This document shows positions 47,501 through 56,800 of a DNA stretch of 64,000 bases, one piece after another. The stretch covers positions 1,225,473 to 1,289,472 of the forward strand of contig NC_088775.1 of NCBI RefSeq assembly GCF_954871325.1, given 5' to 3'. A program made the translations under genes and the position numbers. The stretch is from Gordionus sp. m RMFG-2023 (lineage: Eukaryota; Nematomorpha; Gordioida; Chordodea; Parachordodidae). The notes under the pieces were generated by a model. It worked only from the letters and a program-made list of their open reading frames with translations. It was not told where the DNA came from and did no database searches. How positions within the stretch are numbered: the first letter of the stretch is position 1; each line of letters starts with the position of its first letter.

Positions 47501-50276
47501 TGTGGCATTCAAAGTGCTTTACGTAATACCCGGGTGCGCACGCGCAGTGTTCGTTTTTGCAGATGTTAAGAAAACATTCTTCATTCTTCCAGCATAAATG
47601 TCCGACTATTTTTTCTGCGTTATTATCGCGAATAAGCCGAAAAAAATATATAATGAATAAATAAAGTTTATATAGATGGGGTTATATAATAATAAATCAT
47701 CATCTAAAAAATAATCTGATTATTACTTGGAGCGCACGAAACAGCATCTCGATAATAGTTTTTCAGGCATTGGCAACGTTTAGCAGGATTGCAATAGGAA
47801 CTGATCCCCCCTTTAATGCATTGCCTAGTGGAGGAACATACATCTCCTATCGTGACGGCTAAAAATAACATAATTGCGATTTAAGGAAATTTTTATACCA
47901 TTGGTTATCTAACCACATCGAACTAAATAAAGCATTAATTCTCTTATTGTTAATTAACCATCAAGAGAAAAAGTTGGGAAAATTGTAGTATTTGATAAAA
48001 GTTACTTTTGAAACATAACTGGTAAAGTCTAGTTACAAATGTAACTAGTTACTTTAACAACACTAGAAAACTTCTATACATACCTTTCACTTTTTATTTT
48101 AAGAGGCTGGTGCGTATAATAGTATAGGTATTGTATAATTAGCAGAGTCGCGAATCGCTATACAATTAGAGATAGAGTAAATATATATATTGTAACATAT
48201 ACCTTTATGACACGTTTCCGCCTGATAATACGTGTTAGGCGGGCAGCCACAAATTTCTTGGCAATAATTCGTTACGCATTCCGGGTGCCTTACGCAATCG
48301 ATCCCCAAAGCCTTCTCTGGAGACAGCAGTATCATTACCCAAATTATAAGAATTAAGTATTTTATAATAAATATTAGGGGTAATGTTGTATCTATCATTC
48401 AAATAAAGATGCTTTCTCTTTCTCATCTTAGAATTATATAATCCCTTTTTTAAGGCAACGAAGAGGCAATTACCGTGGATAGAACAATATAATCCCTTTT
48501 TTAAGGCAACGAAGAGGCAATCACCGTAGATAGAACAATTTATGACCCTAGATTGAGATTTTAGAACTTTATTTAATAGGTATCGAATAAACCTTTTGAA
48601 GGTTTTAGTTTCAATATTCAAAAACACAAGGAAAATTAGAATTACGTGATTGACAACTGGAGCCAGAAAGATACTGTTTAGCTGGGCACGAGCAAATTGA
48701 GCGGCATTTAGTGGATGCCAAAATAGCTTCGCATTCGTAGTCGTGTTTACATGGTTCATCAACTCTTTTCCCTTTAATAATATGTAAAATGAAATGAAAT
48801 AAAATAGAAATATGATTGAAAAGAATGTAAATAAAAGAAAGATAAGAAGAGAGAGAATAAAGGATAGAATAGAGTGTTTTATGTATATACCACAATGTCT
48901 TTGAACGCATAATGGGTGAGATGTTTCGTTGCACGAAAATTCGTAGAATAGATTATTTTTGTATACGAAGCAATCGCGGCGCGGATTCATAGCGGGCTCT
49001 CCTGGGCCCCATGTACTATAATTTTTTTAAATACCCAGTTACTAATATAGACATATATACAAAAAAATAAGGTTAAATTACACGTAATCCGCTCGTTCCT
49101 TCGGTGCACACGGAGGCGTGGTCGAGGAACATTTGGTGACTACCGTTTTGCCAATAAGGTAGTTCGGTAAATGTTTGGTCATATCAAACCAAAAGTCATC
49201 ACTTGGAGACAGATCTAAATCATTTTTCAGTATTTCCTATTTTTTATAATATATATAAACAACAGAGTTGTAAAAGATACTTTTTAAATGGATCTAGATA
49301 CAGATACATCGTCTAAAATAATATCTAGATACAGATATTTTAACCAAAAATCTATCTAGATACAGATACCACATTTTTATATCTAGATACATGATCTAAT
49401 CTAGATCCTTTAACAACTCTTATAAACAATTTTAAATCAATATCAACGTTAACAAGAGGTGGGGGGGGGGGTAATGTAGGAGTAATTTTCCCCTGTAAAT
49501 CTTGTACGAGGTAGGATTCTAAGGGGATACGGAGTAATAATCTTGGATGGGGGGGATACATCTTTAGAATTAATCATATACATTCAAAATTTTGGGTCAT
49601 ATGACAGTAACGAATGCCAAACATAATAGAGTAGCATATAGCACCTTAATTGCGGAAATTAATTTATTTCATAAAGGAATCGGCTTCTCAAGCCTTTAAT
49701 CTGGTTCTCATCTCTGTACTCCGATTATGGAATAAAGATTTCTCAGAATTCTAATTTCCCCCTCATTTTAGCTAAACCTATTCTCAGCTACGTAAAAGTG
49801 GCGCGCATAAATAAATGAATAGATTTACGTAACATCGACAAATTACAAAATAAAATTATACATAACACATATCAGAAACATATTAGTCCGACTTAGAACC
49901 CGGTTCTAGAGCGGACCGTAAAATGGTAAAAAACCCGGCCGGACCTAAAACTCTTGACCTATTTAGGCCTCTGACATACAAATAGACATAAAAGGGTGTA
50001 TAATACCGAAACTTCCTTATCCAGGAAATTTATCATGATAGCGGAACTAGCTTCGCAAAAGCTCCGACTCCCTAACTTTGCATCCATGGTGTAGTATTCC
50101 GACCTAAAATATCTCAAGCAAAACGCTTTATTGGAAGTCGAGAAATATTTCCAACCTGCGAGACACTCCGCCACGCATTCTAAATGATACATCAAAAATT
50201 TTTTAGTAAAAGATATCGTTGTATAAACAGCTGTGTTTGAGCCGATTTTCAATGACACCTTACTCAATATTTTAAC
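38170..50276 (-). CDS. C-type-lectin/EB-module transmembrane receptor-like gene (minus)
   Basis: A multi-exon gene. The lectin-like domain is in 50276-50007, 49236-49082 and 49015-48891. Eleven EB exons follow: 48771-48646, 48316-48203, 47858-47727, 47605-47498, 46424-46308, 46012-45881, 45821-45711, 45600-45484, 45422-45291, 45090-44974 and 44556-44425. After these come a possible exon at 44055-43949, a spacer exon 40982-40825, a transmembrane exon 39114-39001 and the tail exon 38516-38170 ending in TAA. Phases agree at every junction except around 43949-40982, where one linking exon is missing. The signal peptide exon (upstream of 50276) was not found. The layout predicts a type I surface protein with a lectin head, a cysteine-rich stalk and a tyrosine-rich tail. 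Ligand and role are unknown; recognition or scavenging is inference. It is divergent to its paralogue at 53474. Confidence 0.75.
38789..38963. mobile_element. hAT-type MITE (CAGAGTTG family), copy 2
   Basis: 175 bp, flanked by CTTTTGAA (38781-38788) and CTTCTGAA (38964-38971), a 7-of-8 match. It lies in the intron between the transmembrane and tail exons, ending 37 bp from the donor site. Confidence 0.88.
39001..39114 (-). CDS. Transmembrane exon
   Basis: 114 nt, phase 1 in and out (acceptor AATATAG, donor GTAAGA). It encodes SCLGAKSGMRN, a hydrophobic span of about 22 residues (IYVGIIASIVLILVAIGIGY), then AYYKLI. The span is long enough for one membrane pass. It joins in phase to the spacer exon before it and to the tail exon after it. 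Confidence 0.75.
39711..40106. repeat. Three-copy 139-150-bp tandem repeat
   Basis: Units start near 39711, 39850 and 40000 with TATAGCCTCTTATGCA or a variant. Each contains GACTACTCTAGAAGAAAACTC followed by TTCTAAGAACCTC. It lies in an intron of the minus-strand receptor-like gene. Confidence 0.7.
40825..40982 (-). CDS. Juxtamembrane spacer exon
   Basis: 158 nt with acceptor CCCTAG and donor GTAAAA. It reads ESLIATLYFKDIKND, then DNIVTYFQIHLYNIRDLIML, then DEIKVMVKG, with no stop. It is entered in phase 2 and leaves in phase 1, which fits the transmembrane exon. The alternating hydrophobic pattern suggests a small beta domain. I do not recognise the family. The exon that should feed it in phase 2 was not found. 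Confidence 0.55.
41105..41290. mobile_element. MITE with TGCACACAAAGTAAT ends
   Basis: A 186-bp segment whose ends are inverted copies over about 35 bp (TGCACACAAAGTAATCAGC; then GACGCCATTTT and its complement AAGATGGCGTC). It is intronic to the minus-strand gene. The target duplication was not resolved. Confidence 0.65.
41670..42133. repeat. (TTCTC)n / (TTC)n microsatellite
   Basis: About 460 bp of CT-only DNA mixing TTCTC and TTC units. The long open frames across it are artefacts. Confidence 0.95.
42361..42708. mobile_element. MITE with ATACCTAGAC ends, copy 1
   Basis: About 350 bp with inverted arms of roughly 110 bp (ATAATACCTAGACTGACG on the left; its complement near 42690 on the right). 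The inner side of the arms carries CAGCTG-ACCCGCCATTTTG. The interior (GATAACCTTGC, CTCGATGACC, AAAGTTTGCAAC) resembles 24786-24860. Confidence 0.7.
43095..43540. repeat. Diverged tandem duplication of about 220 bp
   Basis: The unit containing GGTGGCTTGAAGTTAGAAATT, TCCTGGATTTT, then GGCAGGGAATAAGAAT occurs at about 43100-43310 and again at 43335-43545, with many differences. It is intronic. Confidence 0.6.
43949..44055 (-). CDS. Possible extra exon of the minus-strand receptor-like gene
   Basis: 107 nt without a stop, acceptor ATAAAG, donor GTTATC. It reads EYSCMFEASFKIPVLIYPF, then DTDIQIIMLKELETK. It is entered in phase 1 as required after the last EB exon, but leaves in phase 0, which does not fit the spacer exon at 40982. 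Its DxDIQIIMLKE pattern resembles the DHDEIKVMVKG of the spacer. Low to moderate confidence. Confidence 0.35.
44425..44556 (-). CDS. EB module 11 (minus gene)
   Basis: 132 nt, phase 1-1. Six cysteines in EB spacing (KCGHSNQC ... VCVCKQGF ... QC). Confidence 0.75.
44860..44935. repeat. hAT end-like GC-rich fragment
   Basis: CCCGGCCCGAACCCG-type motifs followed by TTTTGCAGAACTCTA, close to the right end of the 4-kb hAT (TTTGCAGTTCTCTA at 32991). Probably a solo or non-autonomous end. Confidence 0.4.
44974..45090 (-). CDS. EB module 10 (minus gene)
   Basis: 117 nt, acceptor TTTCTAG. Cysteines as in TCFQSEEC and ECECPMTKY. Phase 1-1. Confidence 0.78.
45291..45422 (-). CDS. EB module 9 (minus gene)
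   Basis: 132 nt, acceptor GCTAG, donor GTATAA. PCQEDNDC and VCKCKSHAY carry the core cysteines. Confidence 0.78.
45484..45600 (-). CDS. EB module 8 (minus gene)
   Basis: 117 nt, acceptor CTTCAG, donor GTATTT. PCLSGEEC and RCACKDGDA. Only 61 nt separate it from EB 9. Confidence 0.78.
45711..45821 (-). CDS. EB module 7 (minus gene)
   Basis: 111 nt, acceptor AATTAG, donor GTAGGT. KCGSNDEC and LCACPEGYM. Confidence 0.78.
45881..46012 (-). CDS. EB module 6 (minus gene)
   Basis: 132 nt, donor GTAAAT; 59 nt before EB 7. KCVNQQSC and MCSCKNGFF. Confidence 0.75.
46308..46424 (-). CDS. EB module 5 (minus gene)
   Basis: 117 nt, acceptor AAAAAG, donor GTAAAT. ACDNRVEC and TCVCHPLKY. Confidence 0.75.
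46629..46975. mobile_element. MITE with CTAGACTGACG ends, copy 2
   Basis: About 345 bp, inverted arms: ACCTAGACTGACGATGC ... CAGCTGGGGACGCC on the left and GGCGGGTCCAGCTG ... GCATCGTCAGTCTGG on the right. It is the same family as 42361-42708 and lies in the intron between EB 4 and EB 5. Confidence 0.75.
47498..47605 (-). CDS. EB module 4 (minus gene)
   Basis: 108 nt, acceptor AAATAG, donor GTAAAT. LCWKNEEC and HCACAPGYY. Confidence 0.78.
47727..47858 (-). CDS. EB module 3 (minus gene)
   Basis: 132 nt, acceptor TTTTTAG, donor GTAATA. VCSSTRQC and RCQCLKNYY. Confidence 0.78.
48203..48316 (-). CDS. EB module 2 (minus gene)
   Basis: 114 nt, acceptor CTCCAG, donor GTATAT. DCVRHPEC and ICGCPPNTYY. 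Confidence 0.8.
48437..48540. repeat. 51-bp tandem duplication
   Basis: Two nearly identical units (TATAATCCCTTTTTTAAGGC, then GAAGAGGCAAT) in the intron between EB 1 and EB 2. Confidence 0.8.
48646..48771 (-). CDS. EB module 1 (minus gene)
   Basis: 126 nt, acceptor ATTAAAG, donor GTAATT. PCKHDYEC and ICSCPAKQY. It directly follows the lectin-like domain. Confidence 0.8.
48891..49015 (-). CDS. Lectin-like domain exon 3 (minus gene)
   Basis: 125 nt, entered in phase 2, left in phase 1. It reads TWGPGEPAMNPRRDCFVYKN, then SCNETSHPLCVQRHC. The W-x-x-G-E-P block, the Cys-Val and the closing Cys pair match the C-terminal half of a C-type-lectin fold. The Ca-site motif is EPA rather than EPN or QPD, so calcium-dependent sugar binding is uncertain. 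Length and phases equal those of 55321-55445. Confidence 0.8.
49082..49236 (-). CDS. Lectin-like domain exon 2 (minus gene)
   Basis: 155 nt, acceptor AAATAG, donor GTAATT, phase 0 in and 2 out. It reads EILKNDLDLSPSDDFWFDM, then KTVVTKCSSTTPPC. The DFWFDM block occupies the WIGL-like position of the lectin fold. The paralogue exon (54703-54854) has DLWVNI in the same place and also begins with GAA. Confidence 0.75.
49263..49421. mobile_element. hAT-type MITE (CAGAGTTG family), copy 3
   Basis: 159 bp with exact ATAAACAA duplications at 49255-49262 and 49422-49429. It lies 26 bp upstream of the acceptor region of lectin exon 2, inside the intron. Confidence 0.9.
50007..50276 (-). CDS. Lectin-like domain exon 1 (minus gene)
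   Basis: 270 nt, acceptor TTTTTTCAG, donor GTATTA, phase 0-0. It reads VKILSKVSLKIGSNTAV, then HLECVAECLAGWKYFS, then KAFCLRYF and GSRSFCEASSA. The C-x-x-x-C-x-x-G-W-K-Y-F pattern is the lectin N-terminal half and aligns with CAKDWEYLPTHNQLICYK of the plus-strand gene. Unlike that gene, no signal peptide lies in this exon, so an earlier exon must exist. Confidence 0.75.
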
Positions 50277-53200
50277 CTGAAAAAATATTGTGCAAACCTA
50301 AAGATTTTGTTTTCATAAATGGCACAAAGGTTCAGACCATCTGTTAGCAAGATTTGGAGGCTTAGGGCACTTCCGGCTAAATTGTGCTATTAAAAATCGG
50401 CTCAAATCGAGGCGATTAGTAAACACTACTAAAAGGTTTACACGTATCTTAATCTGCTGTTATCAGGGTTAGGGCAGTTTCGCAAATATTTTTATCTCTA
50501 CTAAAATATATTTTGTATCTTGTATCTTTCTGGGCATTTTGCGAAAGTATCCTTTTTGTAGAGTGCATAATTCATATCCATATCTAAATACAAAAATTTC
50601 CGAACCCTGGCCTGTTTTATAATATAGAGTATTCTTAGATTTCTGATATTGTTAACTGAATTGGGATTCATGGTAAAAGGGAAATGTAAAATAAAACTCT
50701 ACTCCCCGATCTAGTATTTAGGTGGATATTATGGGCAGGATAGGTTAGCGAAGATTTTAAACTTCTAGTGGAATACGTTTCTGTAAAAAAAATAATAATT
50801 TGCCTTAAGATTCAGATCGAAACAAAATCCCGGAAACTACGTATGATGCTTAGAATACTGATTCCTAATATAATTTTTCTTTATAAAATAGCGACAAAAT
50901 TCCCTTCAATTATTATGATATTATAAATAGATTCACGATCTATTACTTTGTGTTGTTCAACGGCCCGACTAAGATTTCAGCCAGAATAATATTATGCAAG
51001 CCTTGGAGATTTAGCAAATAGATGTCTCCAGACGTTTCTGTCCATTTATAATAAAAAAATTCTCCAGGGCCTTACAATGGTATTATCATTGATTTATAAT
51101 ATTCTTAATATACCTTATAAGATGTGTGATATTAAACTAGAGCATGGGCATAGCCGGAATATTGCTACAGAGGGTCAGATGGGGGGGGGGGTTAAAGCAC
51201 TTAAGTGAGTTCTCTCTCAATAAATTATTGGAGATCAGGCCCCGCTTATCGATTTAGGTCATTAGCCATGTTACTTTTATTTTAAAAAAAATATTGTTTT
51301 TAGTAGCGTATTGTAGACTCTTTTATAGGGAGAGAGAGATTTAGGAAAACAGACAAATTCCAGGAAGGAATGGAAGGGGGGGGAATATGGCCACGTCTAT
51401 ATTTTAGAGAAAAAGAAAGATAGAAGAAAACAAAAAAAAAACTTTTTGAAACCTGGTAATCCTCTCTTATGCGATAGGTTGCTTAGGGTAGAGATCTGCA
51501 TAAAGAATATAAGTAAACCCGATAACATTCAAAGATAGGAGTCAAAAGGTTGGGCATATTTTCTCTTGAGGTGTCGAAGCGGGATCGATGTAAATATAAA
51601 AAATAATATTTTTATTGAGAGTTATTATAATTAATAATTGTATATTCTTTTACTTTACCTTATATGTTTAGGTTTAGTATTGTTAAACGACTTAAATTTA
51701 GGGCGATTCTACAGAAAATCGACTCAGACCCCTAGGCACCAAATTTATAGAATAGTCGACTTATAAGGTCCCTAGAGTTTTTTGGACGACTTAAAGAGCC
51801 CTGGGTCTGGAGAACTCGACTAATTAAGCAAGACCACTTAATGATGAATGTTATTATTTGATACATCGTATATCTATCATTTTAAAAATAAGAATAAATG
51901 GGGAAGAGATTAAGATCAAATTTAGCTCCTTTACGTCCTTAAGAAACCTGCAGAAATGAAAGCTAAAAAATACGATTCGATGCTAAATTAGTAAACATAT
52001 TGGATTTATAGTAGAAATATTTTGACGAATCAAAGAAATTTTTGAAGGACTTTACAACAGGTGTTGTTAAACGGCTCGTTAAGCCCGAAGATTTTGTTCA
52101 TATAAGGCACAAAGGGTCTAGACATATATTAGTAAAATTTTGAGGGTTCTAGGCAACATTTTTTTTCTGGAGCTAAAGCATCGAGTTAGCCGTTTTTTAA
52201 AAATCGGCTCAAAACGCAGCCGTTTAACCAATACTAACATTGATTAAGATTAATGTCACATGATATATATAGCTATTAGAACCCTTTTTCAAAAAATAAA
52301 AACATTATTTCCTTTCTCAACATGCTAAATAAAGGTGACAAGCAGTCATAATGTTATTAAATAGGGTAGATTTTTTAAGCAAGCACAGATATTTCGCTTA
52401 AAGATTGCAGAAAAGTTTTTGGACATCTATAATCTCGAAGGCTGAAGGATTAGAGATATGCCAGTTATCACAAAGGGTTACAATAATACTCCTCGCGTCA
52501 AATATGTTGTGATAAAAGTATTATAAAAGAGATGCCTTGCTGAACCGTCCACCAGGAATATCAAAACTGACTTGCAGACATTTAGGCTTAAATATATCGT
52601 CTACGAAATAATATTAATTTTTGGTCTAAAATCTTCTTAATATTATTAAAATTGATTTATTACCGGAAGAAGAATTAGGAATTCAAATTATTAATTTTTT
52701 ACAAAATAACAATAATAATAATAAAAAGAATTATTAATTAGAAGCTTTCTAATTTAACATTTTTTTTGACATATTTATTGAAAACGCGACAAAAAAAGAT
52801 GACTTTAGTGCCTTCTTTACGGTAGGGGTGGGGATTTAACGCTACCAAAATCACAGCTGATTCTTCACACTACGATAATCATTATTGACATAATATTTCC
52901 CAGAAATATACCCTTTTATTTTCTGATTTCGCAATTATTTTTTTTACAATCGCATCTCATATATATTCTATAATCGCATCTCAACATATGTTTCTTCAAC
53001 CCGGCGTTAAATACCGCCCCGCTCGAACACATCTCGTTTACTACAAATTAGGCCTGGCTTATATTTTTTATGTCGGCTCCCATTTTAAAATTTTGGGATT
53101 GGCCATGTCTACGCCTGCGTAGAAAAAATCTCGCGGACTAAACCCTATTCCTTTTCCGGTATGCGAATCGAATTAAGAAAAAGAGAAAGTTTTTTTTAAC

Positions 53201-53473
53201 AGGTTGTTTATTTCGAATATAATTTAATATAAATATAATTCTATATTTAAACTTTCGGTGTTCTATCCAATATTATAAAAATTTGTATTAAGAGTAAAAA
53301 AAAATAAGTGTTAGAAAATTTTTCTAATTAAAAAACTTTGATGTAAATTTTTTTTTTCGTTAACTGTCAATCTTAACTCAGCGAGACTTTCCATATTTTT
53401 AGAGGATCCGGAAGTCAGAATTGAAGGTGATATTCGAGGGAGTATAGGACACCTCAGAATAATTCTTATAACT
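50277..53473. promoter_or_regulatory. Shared upstream region between the divergent genes
   Basis: About 3.2 kb lies between the first seen exons of two divergently transcribed paralogues. It should hold the start and first exon of the minus-strand gene and may act as a bidirectional promoter. No signal-peptide exon, TATA box or clear element could be assigned by eye. Confidence 0.3.
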
Positions 53474-53824
53474 ATGTACTGTTTTGAAGTTTTAAATGGT
53501 CCGATATTCAACATCCTTTTGGCATTCTTAGCGCTCCTTATTAGTGAATACGACCTCCAATCTCCGACAGTTCTTCAAGCCGATCCAGGTGAACTCAATT
53601 CGGTGATCTTCGGTCCCGAAATCGTATGGCACAACGTATCGTTCTATCTCATGACTTGCACGGAGGAATGCGCCAAAGACTGGGAATACTTACCTACTCA
53701 TAATCAATTGATATGCTACAAACGATTGTCGAAGCCCGCACCTGTGAACATGGAAGATGGCGCTTTGCAACTTTGCTATAACGATAAAGCTTGGAACTTC
53801 CATATCTTTGATTCTGACGTCATG
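53474..53824 (+). CDS. Signal peptide and lectin-like exon 1 (plus gene)
   Basis: 351 nt starting at ATG 53474. Residues 11-24 are hydrophobic (IFNILLAFLALLIS), as in a signal peptide. Then come PEIVWHNVSFYLMTC and CAKDWEYLPTHNQLICYK, the lectin N-terminal part with a C-x7-Y-x7-CYK pattern, and LQLCYNDKAWNF. Donor GTAAAA follows ATG at 53824, phase 0. The next in-frame codons run into intron sequence rich in Lys and Phe. Confidence 0.78.
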
Positions 53825-56800
53825 GTAAAAAAAAATGTTATGATTGATTTAAAGGATTTATTGAACAAAAAAAAAGAAGTTAATAGCAAAATCTTTCAAG
53901 ATTTTATTTTCGATTTTATGCATCGAATCTTTGTCATCAAAAAATAAAGAATTAGAAGGCGGATTTAGGGTAATCCTATAAACAAAGCGTTAGGTCTCGT
54001 TCAAAAGCGTGATTCACTCAATTCATCGCTGCGTAAGTTTACAAAAGAAAGTAAAATAATAGGTATAATTTATAATGACTTGCGACGAATCTCTATTTGT
54101 GAAATTGAAAATCATATGTTGCGATGCGATTTCGCTCGAGCACATATAAACCGGGTCTTTAAAAGACAAACTTTTACGGGGTTGGGCATCATACGATGTT
54201 ATGGCGAAATATCGGGTTTCTATTCTATTCTATTTTCTATTCTATTCTATTCTATTCTATTCTATTCTATTCTATTCTATTCTATTCTATTCTATTCTAT
54301 TCTATTCTATTCTATTCTATTCTATTCTATTCTATTCTATTCTATTCTATTCTATTCTATTCTATTCTATTCTATTCTATTCTATTCTATTCTATTCTAT
54401 TCTATTCTATTCTATTCTATTCTATTCTATTCTATTCTATTCTATTCTATTCTATTCTATTCTATTCTATTCTATTCTATTCTATTCTATTCTATTCTAT
54501 TCTATTCTATTCTATTCTATTCTATTCTATTCTATTCTATTCTATTCTATTCTATTCTATTCTATTCTATTCTATTCTATTCTATTCTATTCTATTCTAT
54601 TCTATTCTATTCTATTCTATTCTATTCTATTCTATTCTATTCTATTCTATTCTATTCTATTCTATTCTATTCTATTCTATTCTTTACTTTATATATATTT
54701 AGGAATATCTAACTAAATCCTCTATTACCGACTTGTGGGTAAATATAATCAAATCAAGTCCCCTTTCATTCAGCGCGGGGAATAGGGTGGTTACAACCTG
54801 CACTCCGAACAGCCTGCCTAAGTGCAGACCCTTCGTTCACATCGATCCCTGGATGTATATGCCCTCTATATATTATTATTATTTTATAAAAAAAAGTAAG
54901 CCCCTCATCTCGTAGAAAGTATCAAATACACATGTTACTAAGTGGCATGCAATAATGTCTCCTAAATTGTGCGGTAGTTTAAATATCCGTTTTTTTGCGC
55001 TATAACCCCTGAGCGAGTTTCGAAACCAGACCGGACCGATCTTAAAAATCTTTTTCACTCTCAATTATTACGTTTTTTTTAAAATAAAATATGCGTGTTT
55101 GATTTGATTCATTATTTTTAAGATTAAAAGCATAAATTTAGCCAGTCCCAAAATTGAATTAGTAAGATGCCTTCATAGCCTTATAGCCTTATAAAATTCT
55201 TAAATATTTATACAATTTTTGTTTTTTATTTTTTATAAAAAACACAAACTAAAATGCTTAGACATTCTTATTTCTATAATTTTTTGTTTTTTATTTAAAA
55301 AAAAAACACAAAATGCTTAGACATTGGGCACCAGATGAACCGGATATGAGTGATAAAAAACAATGCGTGGTTTATAAGAACAAGCTTTTGTATTCCGAAG
55401 ATTGCGATAAAAATTACAACGTTATCTGCGTTAGACCAAGATGCGGTAATATTTGTTTTTTAAGAGTAGTTTCTAAATTGTTCTTCTCAAGATTAAAAAA
55501 AATATTCAAAGATTTTTTTGGTCGTCCCTCAGAAATATTTATTTAATGGACCCCGGGTCTGAACTCCGGGTCTACCCGGGTCTGAACTCCGGGTCTACCC
55601 GGGTCTGAACTCCGGGTCTATCCGGGTCTGAACTCCGGGTCTACCCGGGTCGAGTTTTATAAACGACTCGATATCGTTTCATTATTATCACCCCAAATAT
55701 TTTAAAATCATTTCCCGAATGTTCCATCGGTATTGATAATTTTTCTACTTTCGCCTATCACAAAATAATGGCACTCACTGATTTTTTTTAAAATAGTCAA
55801 TATGATTAGTTTATGAATCGTTGGTGTTTTAAGAACTGGCCCACCCTACCCCGTTTTTTTTAAAATATGAAAATCATAAAACCTAGCTTCTGGGTTCCAA
55901 TGGACCTTTTATGATTCTTCTTCGGATAATTTTTTCTTTCTTTACAAAATAATTCGTTTCATACAAACGCCAAATAAAAAGGTTCCAAGTATGGCGGAAA
56001 ATGTACGCTAACCTCTGAATGCGAAACGCAAGGAAGCGTGTGTGATGCGTCTAAAGGAATATGCGATTGCCCTCCGCAAACGTATTTCCTTAAATCCAGA
56101 TGCGAAAAAGGTTAATTTATATTTCTCATTAAATTTTGAATAAGGAACTTAAACCGGAAGAAGAACCTGAAATCTTCCTTTTAAAAATTATTTTTTTCAG
56201 GAAAACCGGAAGTAGGAACTATTATTATCAGGAAACGATTCTAATAAAAAGTGGAACTAATTTATGTGTATATGTGGTATTGGGAATATAAATAAAATCC
56301 GCGTGGATTTGAAATCCTTCTATCGTGAATCATTTTCCTAGCTCGAATTTTTAAATTTTCATCCCGTTTACCGCTAACTGTAAATGTCGGGTAACCCCTG
56401 ACTCACAGTTAGCTTGAAATCACTACAGAGAACGCACGCCGCGAATTTCACGTTAGCCATTCCAGCTTGGGGAAGTAAAATCTGCCCTATTAATTACCGC
56501 GCCAATATTTGCCATAAACCTTTCGTTGTAATTTCTTAATTTTATAAAGAAAAAAAATCTATACAAAAATTAGCCGTATAAATTAAAAAGTAGCTTGTAA
56601 AGGTCATTGGCAAAATATTTCAAAATTCGCGGTGTGGACACTCTACACGTGTTTGAAACTCATTTCCGGTCAAACCGGATTTTAAAAGTTTCTAAAAATC
56701 GCCCTCTCTTTTTAATTATCGGTTTTATTGGCCGATAATGGCGGCATCTTGATTTAAAAAAAAAATATTATGTATATTATATAAATAGGATGTTCTTTAA

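Noticed and set aside
54080-54716. Long overlapping frames rich in Phe-Tyr-Ser-Ile-Leu
   Set aside because: They are translations of the TTCTA microsatellite, which has no stop codon in any plus-strand frame.
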